DNA of 35,374 nucleotides from Deltaproteobacteria bacterium (GTDB lineage Bacteria; Desulfobacterota; WTBG01; CAIYCZ01; CAIRTM01). The notes under the pieces were generated by a model. That model saw only the letters and a list, made by a program, of their open reading frames with translations, had not been told where the DNA came from and made no database searches. The DNA is taken from NCBI GenBank assembly GCA_016875025.1, contig VGSH01000019.1, forward strand, positions 1-35,374, given 5' to 3'. The translations under genes were made by a program, and so were the position numbers. Positions 8,374 to 16,615 of this stretch are shown here, one piece after another (position 1 is the stretch's first letter; every line of letters begins with the position of its first letter).

Positions 8374-9666
8374 ATGAATATACAGCAGCTCATATCTTCC
8401 AGCCCGGTCAGAATGCTGGAAAACATGATGGCAGGTGCTCTCGGCAGCGGCACGCTGGGCGTGTGCATGGCGCACGCCGGAATCGGCAAAACCGCCTTCT
8501 TAATCCAGATCGGCATTGACGCCGCGCTCAGCGGCAAAAAAGTGCTGCACGTCGCGCTCGGCCAGACAACCGAGCATGTGCAGTCATGGTATGAAACGTT
8601 GCTCAAGGATGTGCTGGCGCGCTGCGCCGTGGACGGCGCCGATGAGATCATTGCCGGCGCAGCCTCATGCCGTGTGATCCAGAGCTTTGCCGACCGCAAT
8701 TTTACCGCCGACCGGCTTCAACAGGTCGTCGAGCTCTACCGCTCGAACATGCAGTTCGCGTCCGACATCATTATTATCGACGGCTTTGACTGGGAAAACC
8801 TCAACGATATTGAAACCGCGGCACTGCTGGGCGCGTGCAAGGCATGCGCCGCAAGCCTGGGCGCCGGCCTGTGGATGAGCGCCGGCACGGGTCCGGACGG
8901 GGACCAGGCACCAAGGGCGCTGCCACGGCCGTGCGACATGTTTGAATCGCTGATTGACGCGGCGATTTTTCTCAGGCCGGACAACCGCCAGGTGCAGGTA
9001 TACCTGCTCAAAGCACCGGGTGCGGCAGACGCCAACCCCGTCATGCTGCTGCACAGCGATACCTTCCGCCTGGTTTCACCCGGCCAGATACCTTCGGCGC
9101 CGGCAAGCCCGGCAGCCTATGTGCTGCTCTCCGGCGGCGCGCAGGGAGCTGAAGAAGCCTTCGGGCAGTGCGCTGAACAGTGGGGTGTGCGTGAAGAAAA
9201 CTATACGTTTGCCGGCCATAAGCCGGCCCGAACGCGCGGGCTGGTCGTTCTCTCCGATGCCGAGCTCGAGCAGGGCCATGTCAGCCAGGTATACCTGAAA
9301 GCCCAGATGCACCGCAGCTACCCGGACATGAACACCATCAACAGGGTTATCCAGTCGATCTGGCATCAGGTCAATACGGCTTCCGAAGTTTTTGTGGTGG
9401 GAACGATCAATGACGATGCCACCGTGCGGGGCGGCACGGGCTGGGCAGCCGAACTGGGCCGGCACTGGCGCAAACGCGTGTTTGTGTTCGATCAGGGGAA
9501 AAAGGCCTGGTTCCGCTGGAACAACGGCGCCTGGGCCGTGGAGCATGAGCCCCGCATCACCGGCGCGCGCTTTACCGGCACGGGCACGCGCAATCTGACC
9601 GATCATGGCCGCGAGGCAATCCGTTCGCTGTTTGAGCGCTCATTCGGCACGCCGGCAGGCGCGTAG
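8374..9666 (+). CDS. P-loop ATPase fused to a SLOG-like nucleotide-binding domain
   Basis: This 430-residue protein is a two-part fusion. Residues ~20-235 form a RecA/KaiC/DnaB-like ATPase: AHAGIGKT (~33-40) is Walker A and DIIIIDGFDW (~131-140) is Walker B, with a hydrophobic strand order typical of the fold. Residues ~248-430 look like a SLOG/Rossmann domain: YVLLSGGAQGAEEAFGQ at its start, VFVVGTINDDATVRGGTGWAAELG in the middle, then VFVFDQGKKAWFRW and the closing GTGTRNLTDHGREAIRSLFE. SLOG domains bind nucleotides or their derivatives. The start at 8374 has AAAGGAGAC before the ATG; the ORF track start at 8347 does not. It is probably cotranscribed with fusA. The role is unknown. Confidence 0.65.
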   Translation: MNIQQLISSSPVRMLENMMAGALGSGTLGVCMAHAGIGKTAFLIQIGIDAALSGKKVLHVALGQTTEHVQSWYETLLKDVLARCAVDGADEIIAGAASCRVIQSFADRNFTADRLQQVVELYRSNMQFASDIIIIDGFDWENLNDIETAALLGACKACAASLGAGLWMSAGTGPDGDQAPRALPRPCDMFESLIDAAIFLRPDNRQVQVYLLKAPGAADANPVMLLHSDTFRLVSPGQIPSAPASPAAYVLLSGGAQGAEEAFGQCAEQWGVREENYTFAGHKPARTRGLVVLSDAELEQGHVSQVYLKAQMHRSYPDMNTINRVIQSIWHQVNTASEVFVVGTINDDATVRGGTGWAAELGRHWRKRVFVFDQGKKAWFRWNNGAWAVEHEPRITGARFTGTGTRNLTDHGREAIRSLFERSFGTPAGA

Positions 9667-9674
9667 CGCTGACT

Positions 9675-9794
9675 GGCATTTTTGAGCGCACCGGGGCAGT
9701 AGAACGCAGTTGCAGGGGCACGGCATACCGTGCCCCTACCATATACAGAGCGTAGCGAAGCGCAACGCAGCAGACGGGCGTTTTTGAACAGCCT
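9675..9794. repeat. Intergenic repeat with perfect hairpin and MITE-type right end
   Basis: It holds AGGGGCACGG-CATA-CCGTGCCCCT (9714-9737), a 10-bp perfect stem, and ends with GGGCGTTTTTGAACAGCC (9776-9793), the right end of the element family seen at 5638-5787. A related arrangement (26-bp perfect palindrome, then the same right end about 80-100 bases on) is at 21424-21546. The hairpin has no T-run, so it is not an obvious terminator. Confidence 0.6.
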
Positions 9795-9834
9795 AAGGCA
9801 TATTTCTAAACACACTATCCTTCAATAAACTATA

Positions 9835-9922
9835 CGTTCGCCCTGAGCCTGTCGAAGGGCCGAGCGGATCACGTATCGCACGACAGACCCGTTCATGGTT
9901 CGACAAGCTCACCACGAACGGG
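9835..9922 (-). repeat. Dispersed ~90-bp hairpin repeat, copy B
   Basis: Its reverse complement matches 3734-3824, including the starting CCCGTTCGTGGTGAGC and the inner GATACG. It lies in the 312-base gap before pyruvate kinase; that gap otherwise shows only the repeat at 9675-9794 and no gene. Confidence 0.75.
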
Positions 9923-9978
9923 AGCACACCTGTATTTTTAAGCAATTTCTGGAAAAATACTCTCGCACAGGAGTGCCC

Positions 9979-11394
9979 ATGAAGCCAACCTGCACAAAGA
10001 TCGTGGCAACTCTCGGCCCGGCATCGAGCGATCCGGCGCGCATCGCCGACCTGATCGATGCCGGGGTTGATATCTTCCGTCTCAATTTTTCCCACGGCGA
10101 TCACACAACCCATCGAACAACAGTGAACACCATCCGTGTCCGGGCAGCAGGACAACCCGTCGGCATACTTCAGGACCTGCAGGGCCCGCGCATACGCACC
10201 GGACGGCTCGAAAATAAAACCACCCTGCTGTCGGCCGGGCAGGAGATCACCCTGAGAACCGGTGAAGGCGTGGGCAGCGCTCAGGTGATCATGGTCGACT
10301 ATGACCTGTTTGCCCGCGACATACAGCCGGGTGAGCGCATCCTGATCAGTGACGGCCTGATTGAACTGAAGGCGCTTGAGACGGACGGATCACAGGTGCG
10401 CTGCAGCGTGATCTGCGGCGGTGAGCTGGGCGAGCGCAAGGGCATCAACCTGCCCGACAGCCGTCTGAGCATTGCCGCCCCCACAGAAAAAGACCTCGCC
10501 GACATGCGGCTCGGCATTGAGCTGGGCGTAGACTTCGTGGCCCTGAGCTTTGTGGCGTGCGCGGCCGACATCGAGCGCCTGCGCGATGCCATGTACCGTC
10601 TCGGCGGCCTCAACTGCCGCATACCGGTCATCGCCAAGATCGAGCGGCCGCAGGCGCTGGATAACCTTGAAGAGATCATCACTGCTTCCGACGGCGTTAT
10701 GGTCGCACGCGGGGACCTGGGAATTGAAATGCCCCCTGAAGACGTGCCCGGCGCGCAGAAGCGCATTATCGCATCCGCCAACCGCATGGGCCGCCCGGTT
10801 ATCACCGCGACCCAGATGCTTGAGTCGATGATCGTCAACCCGCGCCCCACGCGCGCCGAGGCCGCCGATGTGGCCAATGCCGTGCTGGACGGAACCGACG
10901 CGGTTATGCTCTCAGGTGAAACATCCATCGGCTCCTGGCCCCTTGAAAGCGTGCGCATCATGGACCGGATCGCACGCAAGGCTGAGGCCATGCGCCGGGT
11001 AATGCCTCCTGGGCCCTATGCCACATGCACAGAGGGCGGCTCTTCGGCTGTCGCCTCCGCTGCCTGCAGCCTTGCGCGCCAGCTGCCCGCAGTCGCGATC
11101 GGGGTTTTCAGCATGACCGGAGCCACGGCCGCCGGTGTATCCCGCCTGCGCCCTGATGTGCCCGTAATCGCCTTTACTCCCGACCGAACCGTTTTTCAGC
11201 GTATGACCCTTTTGTGGGGTGTGCTGCCGGTAATGATCGACAGGTTTTTTTCTACGGAGGAGATGTTCGCCCGCGGCGATGCGCAAATCAGGGAACGCTT
11301 CCTGGTTGAGCCCGGTGAAACGGTTGTGTATCTGGCCGGCAGTGTACCCGGACTGCCCGGAGCCGCAGACCTTTTAAAAATCAGTAAATTTTAA
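9979..11394 (+). CDS. pyk: Pyruvate kinase
   Basis: The 471-residue enzyme converts phosphoenolpyruvate and ADP to pyruvate and ATP. The N-terminal KIVATLGPASSDP and FRLNFSHG, the catalytic lysine in IPVIAKIERPQAL, the metal-binding GVMVARGDLGIEMP and the ITATQMLESMI-x-NPRPTRAE segment are all present. The C-terminal regulatory domain ends in VYLAGSVPGLPGAADLLKI, close to normal length. The ORF track begins at 9895 inside the repeat; the ATG at 9979 is the natural start, being preceded by CAGGAG and beginning with the conserved TKIVATLGP. It stands alone; no strong terminator is visible after it, only A/T runs at 11390-11450. Confidence 0.95.
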   Translation: MKPTCTKIVATLGPASSDPARIADLIDAGVDIFRLNFSHGDHTTHRTTVNTIRVRAAGQPVGILQDLQGPRIRTGRLENKTTLLSAGQEITLRTGEGVGSAQVIMVDYDLFARDIQPGERILISDGLIELKALETDGSQVRCSVICGGELGERKGINLPDSRLSIAAPTEKDLADMRLGIELGVDFVALSFVACAADIERLRDAMYRLGGLNCRIPVIAKIERPQALDNLEEIITASDGVMVARGDLGIEMPPEDVPGAQKRIIASANRMGRPVITATQMLESMIVNPRPTRAEAADVANAVLDGTDAVMLSGETSIGSWPLESVRIMDRIARKAEAMRRVMPPGPYATCTEGGSSAVASAACSLARQLPAVAIGVFSMTGATAAGVSRLRPDVPVIAFTPDRTVFQRMTLLWGVLPVMIDRFFSTEEMFARGDAQIRERFLVEPGETVVYLAGSVPGLPGAADLLKISKF

Positions 11395-11523
11395 AAAACC
11401 GGTTGAAAAAATTTTTTTTTACGGCTATTAAAAAACCGTATTGCACAATGAGGTCCTGCGCCGGAACTTACGCAGTGCGGACAAGTATGACAATAATACT
11501 CATCTCATACAGGAAGTGCCTCT

Positions 11524-11793
11524 ATGCAGCCCGTGAAAATCACAGCACTGCTGATACTCATCGCCCTTGTGGCTGTTTTCACCTTTCAGAACACCCAGGC
11601 CGTTGAAGTCAAGCTGTACTTCTGGAGTTTCACACTTTCAATTTCCCTGCTGCTGCTGGCTACGCTCATGGTCGGTTTGCTGTGCGGCATGCTGCTGATG
11701 GTGCTCAATTCGATGATGCGCACCCGACGCAAACAAACAGCCGGTACTGAAACCATTTTACCTAAAGGAAAGGATTCGCTATGGGATTCATGA
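11524..11793 (+). CDS. LapA-domain (DUF1049) inner-membrane protein
   Basis: The 89-residue protein has two membrane segments: ITALLILIALVAVFTFQNTQ with the family-typical FTFQNTQAVEVKLYFWSF link, and SISLLLLATLMVGLLCGMLLMV, followed by a basic cytoplasmic tail (RTRRK). LapA in enterobacteria is tied to lipopolysaccharide assembly control; most bacterial members are unstudied. An AGGAAG-type ribosome site precedes the ATG. It overlaps the next gene by 13 bases, so the two form an operon. Confidence 0.8.
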   Translation: MQPVKITALLILIALVAVFTFQNTQAVEVKLYFWSFTLSISLLLLATLMVGLLCGMLLMVLNSMMRTRRKQTAGTETILPKGKDSLWDS

Positions 11794-12029
11794 TATTCCT
11801 GACACTTCTGATTGCAATTGTCGCACTGATACTGGCCTACAAGGCCTACACCCGCAGCGGCGGCAATATCGACGAGCTGCGCTCGAACATTCACGAGCTC
11901 GGCATTTCAACCGAAAAGATCCGGCAGATGACCGCTGATGCGCTTTCAAAGATGGAAAAATCTCTGCGGGGCAAAGAGCACGGCACGCCTGAAGCCGGCC
12001 ACAACAGCGAAGAGAACAAGCAGCAGTAA
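11781..12029 (+). CDS. Small membrane protein with a coiled-coil tail (82 aa)
   Basis: One N-terminal membrane helix (MIFLTLLIAIVALILAYKAY) is followed by a predicted coiled coil (IDELRSNIHELGISTEKIRQMTADALSKMEK spans about 30 residues) and a polar tail. AAAGGAAAGG lies before the ATG. I do not recognise the family. The overlap with the LapA-domain gene suggests the two proteins work together at the inner membrane. Confidence 0.65.
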   Translation: MGFMIFLTLLIAIVALILAYKAYTRSGGNIDELRSNIHELGISTEKIRQMTADALSKMEKSLRGKEHGTPEAGHNSEENKQQ

Positions 12030-12058
12030 CGCACGCTGTTTGATGCATGGTTTTTCAA

Positions 12059-12090
12059 CGGACGCGCTTTCCGTCGCGTCCGATTTTTTA
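12059..12090 (+). terminator. Rho-independent terminator after the lapA-like operon
   Basis: The stem CGGACGCG/CGCGTCCG (12059-12066 and 12075-12082) with an 8-base loop is followed by ATTTTTTA. It is 30 bases past the stop codon of the small membrane protein. Confidence 0.85.
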
Positions 12091-12225
12091 TTCCGCCGTA
12101 TCTCACACAGCCATAACGGTGCATGCCCCCGCCTGAAACTCATCCCTATCCGTCAGGTGAGTGCAAAACAGCCCACTACCTCACCTCCCAACGCCATACT
12201 CCGAACTCCCAACTCCCGCTCCAGA

Positions 12226-14415
12226 CTACTCCGGCTTGAACACAACACAACTGAGAGGCGGAAGCGTTATTTCGATTGAATGCTCGCGGCCGTGGCAGGG
12301 CCAGCGTCCGGAGTGCACCCCTCCGAGATTGCCCATGTTGCTGCCGCCGCAGAGAGCGGAATCGCTGTTGAGAATTTCGCGGTAAAATGCTTCCCTGGGC
12401 ACGCCGATGCGGTAACGCTCGCGAGGTACCGGGGTAAAATTATACGCACAGATCAAAACGTCAGATGAGTTGCGCGCGCGCCGCATGAAGGTAACGATGC
12501 TGTCGTCGGCATCGTTAAAATCGATCCATTCAAACCCGGCATACTCGAAATCAAGCTCATAGAGTGCGGGCGATCCGGTGTACAGGCGGTTGAGCGCACG
12601 CACGAAGTCATTGAGCTTGCGATGCGGGTCCCAGACGAGCAGGTCCCAGGGCAGGCTGCCGCTGTAATCCCACTCCGACCACTGGCCGATATCGATACCC
12701 ATGAACAGCAGCTTCTTGCCCGGATGCATGAACATGTAGCCCAGAAGCGCGCGCACATTGGCAAACTTGCGCCAGTCATCGCCGGGCATGCGGCCCAGAA
12801 GCGACCCCTTGCCGTGCACGACCTCATCATGTGAAAAGGGCAGCACGAAATTTTCATAGAAGCTGTACATCAGCGCAAAGGTCAGCTGATTATGATGATA
12901 CTTGCGGTGCACCGGGTCCTTTGAAATGTAGGTCAGCATGTCGTGCATCCAGCCCATGTTCCACTTCAGGCCAAAACCCAGACCGCCAAGACTGGTCGGC
13001 CGCGACACAGCCGGCCACGCGGTTGATTCCTCGGCGATCATCAATACGCCCGGATGATAGCCGTACACGATCTCGTTCAGGCGCTTGATGAAGTCGATGG
13101 CCTCGAGATTTTCGCGGCCGCCGTGGCGGTTGGGTATCCATTCGCCCTGTTCGCGTGAATAGTCCAGGTACAGCATGGAGGCGACCGCATCAACGCGCAG
13201 GCCGTCCACATGGAACTGCTCGAACCAGTACAGGGCATTGGCCGTGAGAAAATTGCGCACCTCGTTGCGGCCGTAGTTGAACACCAGCGTGCCCCAGTCA
13301 GGGTGCATGCTCTGGCGCGGATCAGCATGCTCATACAGGCATGTTCCGTCAAAGCGGGCAAGCGCATGATCGTCCGTTGGGAAGTGCGCCGGCACCCAGT
13401 CGAAGATCACCCCAATGCCGCTGCCGTGGCACTGGTCGACCAGGTAGCGCAAATCATCAGGCGATCCGTACTGTGCCGCAGGGCTGTAATAGCCCGTTAC
13501 CTGATAGCCCCATGAAGGGTCATAGGGATGCGTGGCAAGCGGCATGAACTCGATATGCGTGTAGCCCATGTCCTTCACATACGCGATCAGCTCATCGGCC
13601 AGGGCCCGATAGTTCGGATCGCCGCCGCCTGCGGGCCGCTTCCAGGAACCGAAATGCACTTCATAGACCGAGATCGGCCGGTCAAGCCTCAGACGTGCGT
13701 CCCGCTGCGCCAGCCAGTCCTGATCAGCCCAGCTGTAACGGGAAGGCACGCTGGTGACCGAGGCGGTGCTGGCCCGCGCCTCAGAACATTGCGCGTAGGG
13801 ATCGGCCTTAACTGTGATATGGCCGTCGGTCGTGCGGATCTCGTACTTGTACGGCTCGCCCGCCCTGATGCCGGGCAAAAACAGCTCCCAGACACCGCTA
13901 GCGCCGCGAACCCGCATCGGGTGGATGCGGCCGTCCCAGTTGTTGAACGAGCCGACCACGCTGACCCGCTGTGCACTCGGTGCCCAGACCGAAAACAGAA
14001 AACCTTCACAGCCGCGCAGCGTTGTCGCATGCGCGCCGAGTTTTTCATAAATTTTATTATGATTGCCCTCGGCAAACAGGTGCAGATCAAAATCCGACAG
14101 CACCGGAGGAAAAGAGTACGGATCATCGAGCATTACTTCGACGCCGCCGGGATAGCTCACGCTCAAGCGGTAGTCGAAAAATTCACTCTCCCCTGCAAGC
14201 CGGGCCTCAAAAAGCCCTGAGCGGTGAATGCGTTCCATCGCTGCGGGCTCGCGTCCCTCAGCGCAGCCGATCACCCACACAGCCTCAGCTCCGGGCCGGA
14301 ATGCGCGCACAATAAGCCCGCCCTCGCACGGATGCATGCCCAGCACCTGAAACGGATCATGATGCTCGGCACTGACAATTTTTCGTATAACCTGCTGTGA
14401 CAGCGCAGCGCGCAT
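12226..14415 (-). CDS. glgB: 1,4-alpha-glucan branching enzyme
   Basis: This full-length GH13 branching enzyme has 729 residues from the ATG at 14415. Layout: N-terminal carbohydrate-binding domains (HHDPFQVLGMHP near the start; FSVWAPSAQRVSVVGSFNNWDG ~142-163), then the catalytic barrel with DWVPAHF, GLRVDAV (nucleophile Asp ~409), MIAEEST (acid/base Glu ~462) and LPFSHDEVVHGKGSL (Asp ~530), and a C-terminal beta domain. It introduces alpha-1,6 branches into glycogen. AAAAGGAG lies 8 bases before the ATG at 14415; the ORF track start is a TTG two codons earlier and too close to that site. No other glg gene is in the window. A broken copy of its first 33 codons lies at 16616-16714. Confidence 0.95.
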   Translation of the reverse strand: MRAALSQQVIRKIVSAEHHDPFQVLGMHPCEGGLIVRAFRPGAEAVWVIGCAEGREPAAMERIHRSGLFEARLAGESEFFDYRLSVSYPGGVEVMLDDPYSFPPVLSDFDLHLFAEGNHNKIYEKLGAHATTLRGCEGFLFSVWAPSAQRVSVVGSFNNWDGRIHPMRVRGASGVWELFLPGIRAGEPYKYEIRTTDGHITVKADPYAQCSEARASTASVTSVPSRYSWADQDWLAQRDARLRLDRPISVYEVHFGSWKRPAGGGDPNYRALADELIAYVKDMGYTHIEFMPLATHPYDPSWGYQVTGYYSPAAQYGSPDDLRYLVDQCHGSGIGVIFDWVPAHFPTDDHALARFDGTCLYEHADPRQSMHPDWGTLVFNYGRNEVRNFLTANALYWFEQFHVDGLRVDAVASMLYLDYSREQGEWIPNRHGGRENLEAIDFIKRLNEIVYGYHPGVLMIAEESTAWPAVSRPTSLGGLGFGLKWNMGWMHDMLTYISKDPVHRKYHHNQLTFALMYSFYENFVLPFSHDEVVHGKGSLLGRMPGDDWRKFANVRALLGYMFMHPGKKLLFMGIDIGQWSEWDYSGSLPWDLLVWDPHRKLNDFVRALNRLYTGSPALYELDFEYAGFEWIDFNDADDSIVTFMRRARNSSDVLICAYNFTPVPRERYRIGVPREAFYREILNSDSALCGGSNMGNLGGVHSGRWPCHGREHSIEITLPPLSCVVFKPE

Positions 14416-14496
14416 ATTCAATTCTCCTTTTAAAACGCTCTGGGTTATCTTCCGCCTGCCTGTCCGGGCCTGTCAAGCGTGGGGACTTTTTTAGTC

Positions 14497-15660
14497 TTAT
14501 GCCATGATATCTCCGCCCCAGAGGCGCTGCAGAAAATGCTCCCAGGGCATGATGAGGATGCCGTCGGCGGTTGTGCGGGGGCGCGGGGCGGTGCAGACCA
14601 GCAGAGCTTTTCCGGTTTTAAAATCCTCCCTGAAGGCCCGCAGGCCCCTGAGGTGGGAGTCGTCGGGCATTGCGGTCGATTTGATTTCGATCGCCACCTC
14701 GGCCTCACCCAGCACAAGATCAACTTCAAACCCTGATGCCGTGCGCCAGTATGCCAGCGGATAGAGCAAAGCGCTGTAGGATGCATGCGCCATGACTTCC
14801 ATAAGGATGAAATGCTCGAATGCCCTGCCGAAAAGTTCAGCGCCCGGCTCAACAACTCCCCTTTTGGCCAGGGCCCCCAGAATCCCGACATCGAAAAAAT
14901 AGAATTTAGGAGCCAGGATAACCCTGCGTTTAGCCCTGAAACGGTATGCGGGCAAAAACTTGCCGATCAGCGTATCTTCAAGGATTTCAAAATAGCTTTT
15001 CACCGTCGGCGCACTTATTCCGCATTCACGCGCAATAGTCTGATAATTGATGATCTCGCCGTTTGAGATTGCGGCTATTTCCAAAAAGCGACTGAATGCA
15101 CCGATACTGCGCGCAAGGGCCTCGGCCGCGATTTCTTCCTTCAAATAGTCACCGATGTAGGACTGGATGAGCCTGCGCGGTTTGTGCGCCATGTAATGGC
15201 GCGGCAGAAGCCCGCTGTTGATAGCTGTCTGCAGGCAGAAATCGGGTATTTCGGGATAGACCAGCGGAAACAGTTCACAGCGCACGGCGCGCCCGCCCAG
15301 CAGGCTGCTGCCGTGGCCGCGCTTCAGCTTGCGCGCGCTCGAACCGCACAGGATAAAGCGCAACCCGCGGTTCTCAATGAGCCAGTGGACTTCATCGATG
15401 AGTTCGGGGATCTTCTGAGCCTCGTCAATAATAACGGGCTCGTGCTGCGTGTCGCCGCTGAGCCCCGCTGCCTGCAGCTCTTCGCGTATCAGCGAGGGCC
15501 GCGCGCTGAGCCGGCGGTATTCATCCGAGAGCAGCAGGTCATAGCACACGGCTTTCGGGAAAAGCGCTTTCAGCAGCGTGCTCTTGCCCGTCTGACGGGG
15601 CCCCCATAAAAAGCAGGTGAGCGTACGACTTTCAAGAAGCTCTAAATATCGTTTATACAT
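14497..15660 (-). CDS. AAA ATPase with DUF4143 nuclease-like C-terminus
   Basis: The 387-residue protein has the AAA_14/DUF4143 layout: WGPRQTGKSTLLKAL (Walker A, ~19-33), EPVIIDEAQKIPEL (Walker B), FILCGSSARKLKRG (sensor), a helix-turn-helix-like middle (IARECGISAPTVKSYFEIL), and a C-terminal part with FEVDLVLGEAEVAIEIKST, which has the D-x(n)-E-x-K form of PD-(D/E)XK folds. Such genes are common in accessory DNA and their role is poorly defined; links to defence or toxin-antitoxin-like functions have been proposed. The start codon lies inside a near-perfect palindrome at 15658-15692, and the -10 box abuts the ATG, so the mRNA may be leaderless. Confidence 0.85.
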   Translation of the reverse strand: MYKRYLELLESRTLTCFLWGPRQTGKSTLLKALFPKAVCYDLLLSDEYRRLSARPSLIREELQAAGLSGDTQHEPVIIDEAQKIPELIDEVHWLIENRGLRFILCGSSARKLKRGHGSSLLGGRAVRCELFPLVYPEIPDFCLQTAINSGLLPRHYMAHKPRRLIQSYIGDYLKEEIAAEALARSIGAFSRFLEIAAISNGEIINYQTIARECGISAPTVKSYFEILEDTLIGKFLPAYRFRAKRRVILAPKFYFFDVGILGALAKRGVVEPGAELFGRAFEHFILMEVMAHASYSALLYPLAYWRTASGFEVDLVLGEAEVAIEIKSTAMPDDSHLRGLRAFREDFKTGKALLVCTAPRPRTTADGILIMPWEHFLQRLWGGDIMA

Positions 15661-15692
15661 GATAAATTAAAATACCATTTTATTTTATCATG
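15658..15692. promoter_or_regulatory. 35-bp palindrome over the start of the DUF4143 ATPase
   Basis: The arms CATGATAAATTAAAAT and ATTTTATTTTATCATG pair at 15 of 16 positions around a 3-base centre. It includes the ATG and the -10 box TATTTT of the promoter at 15669-15696. The position and symmetry fit an autoregulatory operator. Confidence 0.65.
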
Positions 15693-15696
15693 TCAA
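15669..15696 (-). promoter_or_regulatory. Promoter of the DUF4143 ATPase
   Basis: TTGACA (15696-15691), 16-bp spacer, TATTTT (15674-15669). The expected start of transcription falls at or next to the ATG (15660), and there is no Shine-Dalgarno, which suggests a leaderless transcript. Confidence 0.55.
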
Positions 15697-15884
15697 TATA
15701 CTATTTAAGGGCACACGGGGGAAAGGGCGGAAGGCACATAATTATCCTGTCCCTCTGCTTCTCTGCTACCTTCAATCCTTCCTGTAAAACCTGCGGGTTG
15801 GGGGCTTTCAATGGTGCGGTTGGCCGGAACCGGTATGGTGACGCCCGACGTGTATCCCGTCGCCGGTTCGCGAGCAGTGGCAGG

Positions 15885-16160
15885 TCATGCCGCCCGGTGA
15901 ATTTCCGACCCCTCGTACTCCGGGAACATGATAATCGCGGGATGCACCTTGAATGCCCTGGCAAGCTGCTCAGCCCGCTTTTTTCCGATATCAACTTTAT
16001 CGTTTTCAAGCAGGCTGATGTTCTTCGCATTAATTGAGCAGTGTTGTGCCAGTTCCTCCTGCGTCCATCCCTTTAACTCACGCAGCATTCGTATTACCTC
16101 GCCGGTGGTCAGGGTGGCATGCTGTTTTGCCGGCCTGAAATTTGATTTCTTAACGCCCAT
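15885..16160 (-). CDS. higA: HigA-type antitoxin, XRE helix-turn-helix
   Basis: This 91-residue protein contains a Cro/C1 helix-turn-helix: TTGEVIRMLRELKGWTQEELAQHCSINAKNISLLENDK, then GKKRAEQLARAFKVHPAIIMFPEY. The ATG at 16160 has TAAGGAG 7 bases upstream; the ORF track start at 16214 would run into the toxin gene. It lies 10 bases after the toxin stop, giving the toxin-first order typical of HigBA. It should neutralise the toxin and repress the pair through the palindrome at 16443-16458. The gene symbol is by analogy. Confidence 0.8.
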   Translation of the reverse strand: MGVKKSNFRPAKQHATLTTGEVIRMLRELKGWTQEELAQHCSINAKNISLLENDKVDIGKKRAEQLARAFKVHPAIIMFPEYEGSEIHRAA

Positions 16161-16170
16161 AATATTCTCC

Positions 16171-16443
16171 TTAATATTGATGCGGTGTAATATCGATAAC
16201 GTAAACCGTAACAATATCTTTTTCGATCGAATAAATAACCCGGTATTGTATATTAAGCCGTGAAGATCGCTGCCCTTTCAGTTCTCCTTTGAGATGTTCG
16301 TCATGAAACCCGGGAAATTCGCGCAATTTGTCCGGACCATGCCGAAAAACAATATCTTTCCAGAGTTCGTATTTTTTAACGACCTGAACGGGCAGTTTCC
16401 TGATCGTCTTATCCAGACTGCTGTGTTCCTGTATGAGCCACAT
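16171..16443 (-). CDS. higB: HigB/RelE-superfamily toxin
   Basis: The 90-residue protein has the RelE/HigB fold signature: SSLDKTIRKLPVQVVKKYELW at the N-terminus, LKGQRSSRLNIQYRVIYSIE in the middle and a hydrophobic last strand, VTVYVIDITPHQY. Members cut mRNA, usually on the ribosome. The basic residues of LKGQRSSRL are in the place of the RelE active-site cluster. The gene is first in a two-gene operon with the antitoxin. The promoter -10 box almost touches the ATG and no Shine-Dalgarno is seen, so translation may be leaderless, which would keep toxin output low. Confidence 0.85.
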   Translation of the reverse strand: MWLIQEHSSLDKTIRKLPVQVVKKYELWKDIVFRHGPDKLREFPGFHDEHLKGELKGQRSSRLNIQYRVIYSIEKDIVTVYVIDITPHQY

Positions 16444-16458
16444 TATTAATTTTAATAA
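16443..16458. promoter_or_regulatory. Palindromic operator candidate of the toxin-antitoxin pair
   Basis: TTATTAA-TT-TTAATAA is a perfect 7+7 palindrome that covers the -10 box and touches the toxin start codon. HigA-type proteins bind such sites to repress their own operon. The site is AT-rich, so chance symmetry is possible. Confidence 0.5.
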
Positions 16459-16480
16459 CTTATTATTTTTAAGTAGTCAA
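16452..16480 (-). promoter_or_regulatory. Promoter of the toxin-antitoxin operon
   Basis: TTGACT (16480-16475), 17-bp spacer, TATTAA (16457-16452). The predicted transcript start is within about 3 bases of the toxin ATG. Confidence 0.6.
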
Positions 16481-16615
16481 GGTTAAAGTGGAATCCCTGT
16501 CGTAATTCAAATTCGTTCGGCGTACCAGTACCGCATGAGCAAAAAAAGTCGACAGAAAAAACGCTACCCGCCCCGCTGGCCTGACCGCATGGTTCGTCGG
16601 TCCATTTGAAGCCCT

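Noticed and set aside
11395-11523. A/T runs after pyk as a terminator
   Set aside because: Only a weak ACGG/CCGT pairing is present next to the T-run, too short to call.
13528-14220. 230-aa plus-strand ORF
   Set aside because: Shadow of glgB on the opposite strand.
14471-14476. TTGACA box upstream of glgB
   Set aside because: No acceptable -10 box lies 16-18 bp downstream; left out as a promoter.
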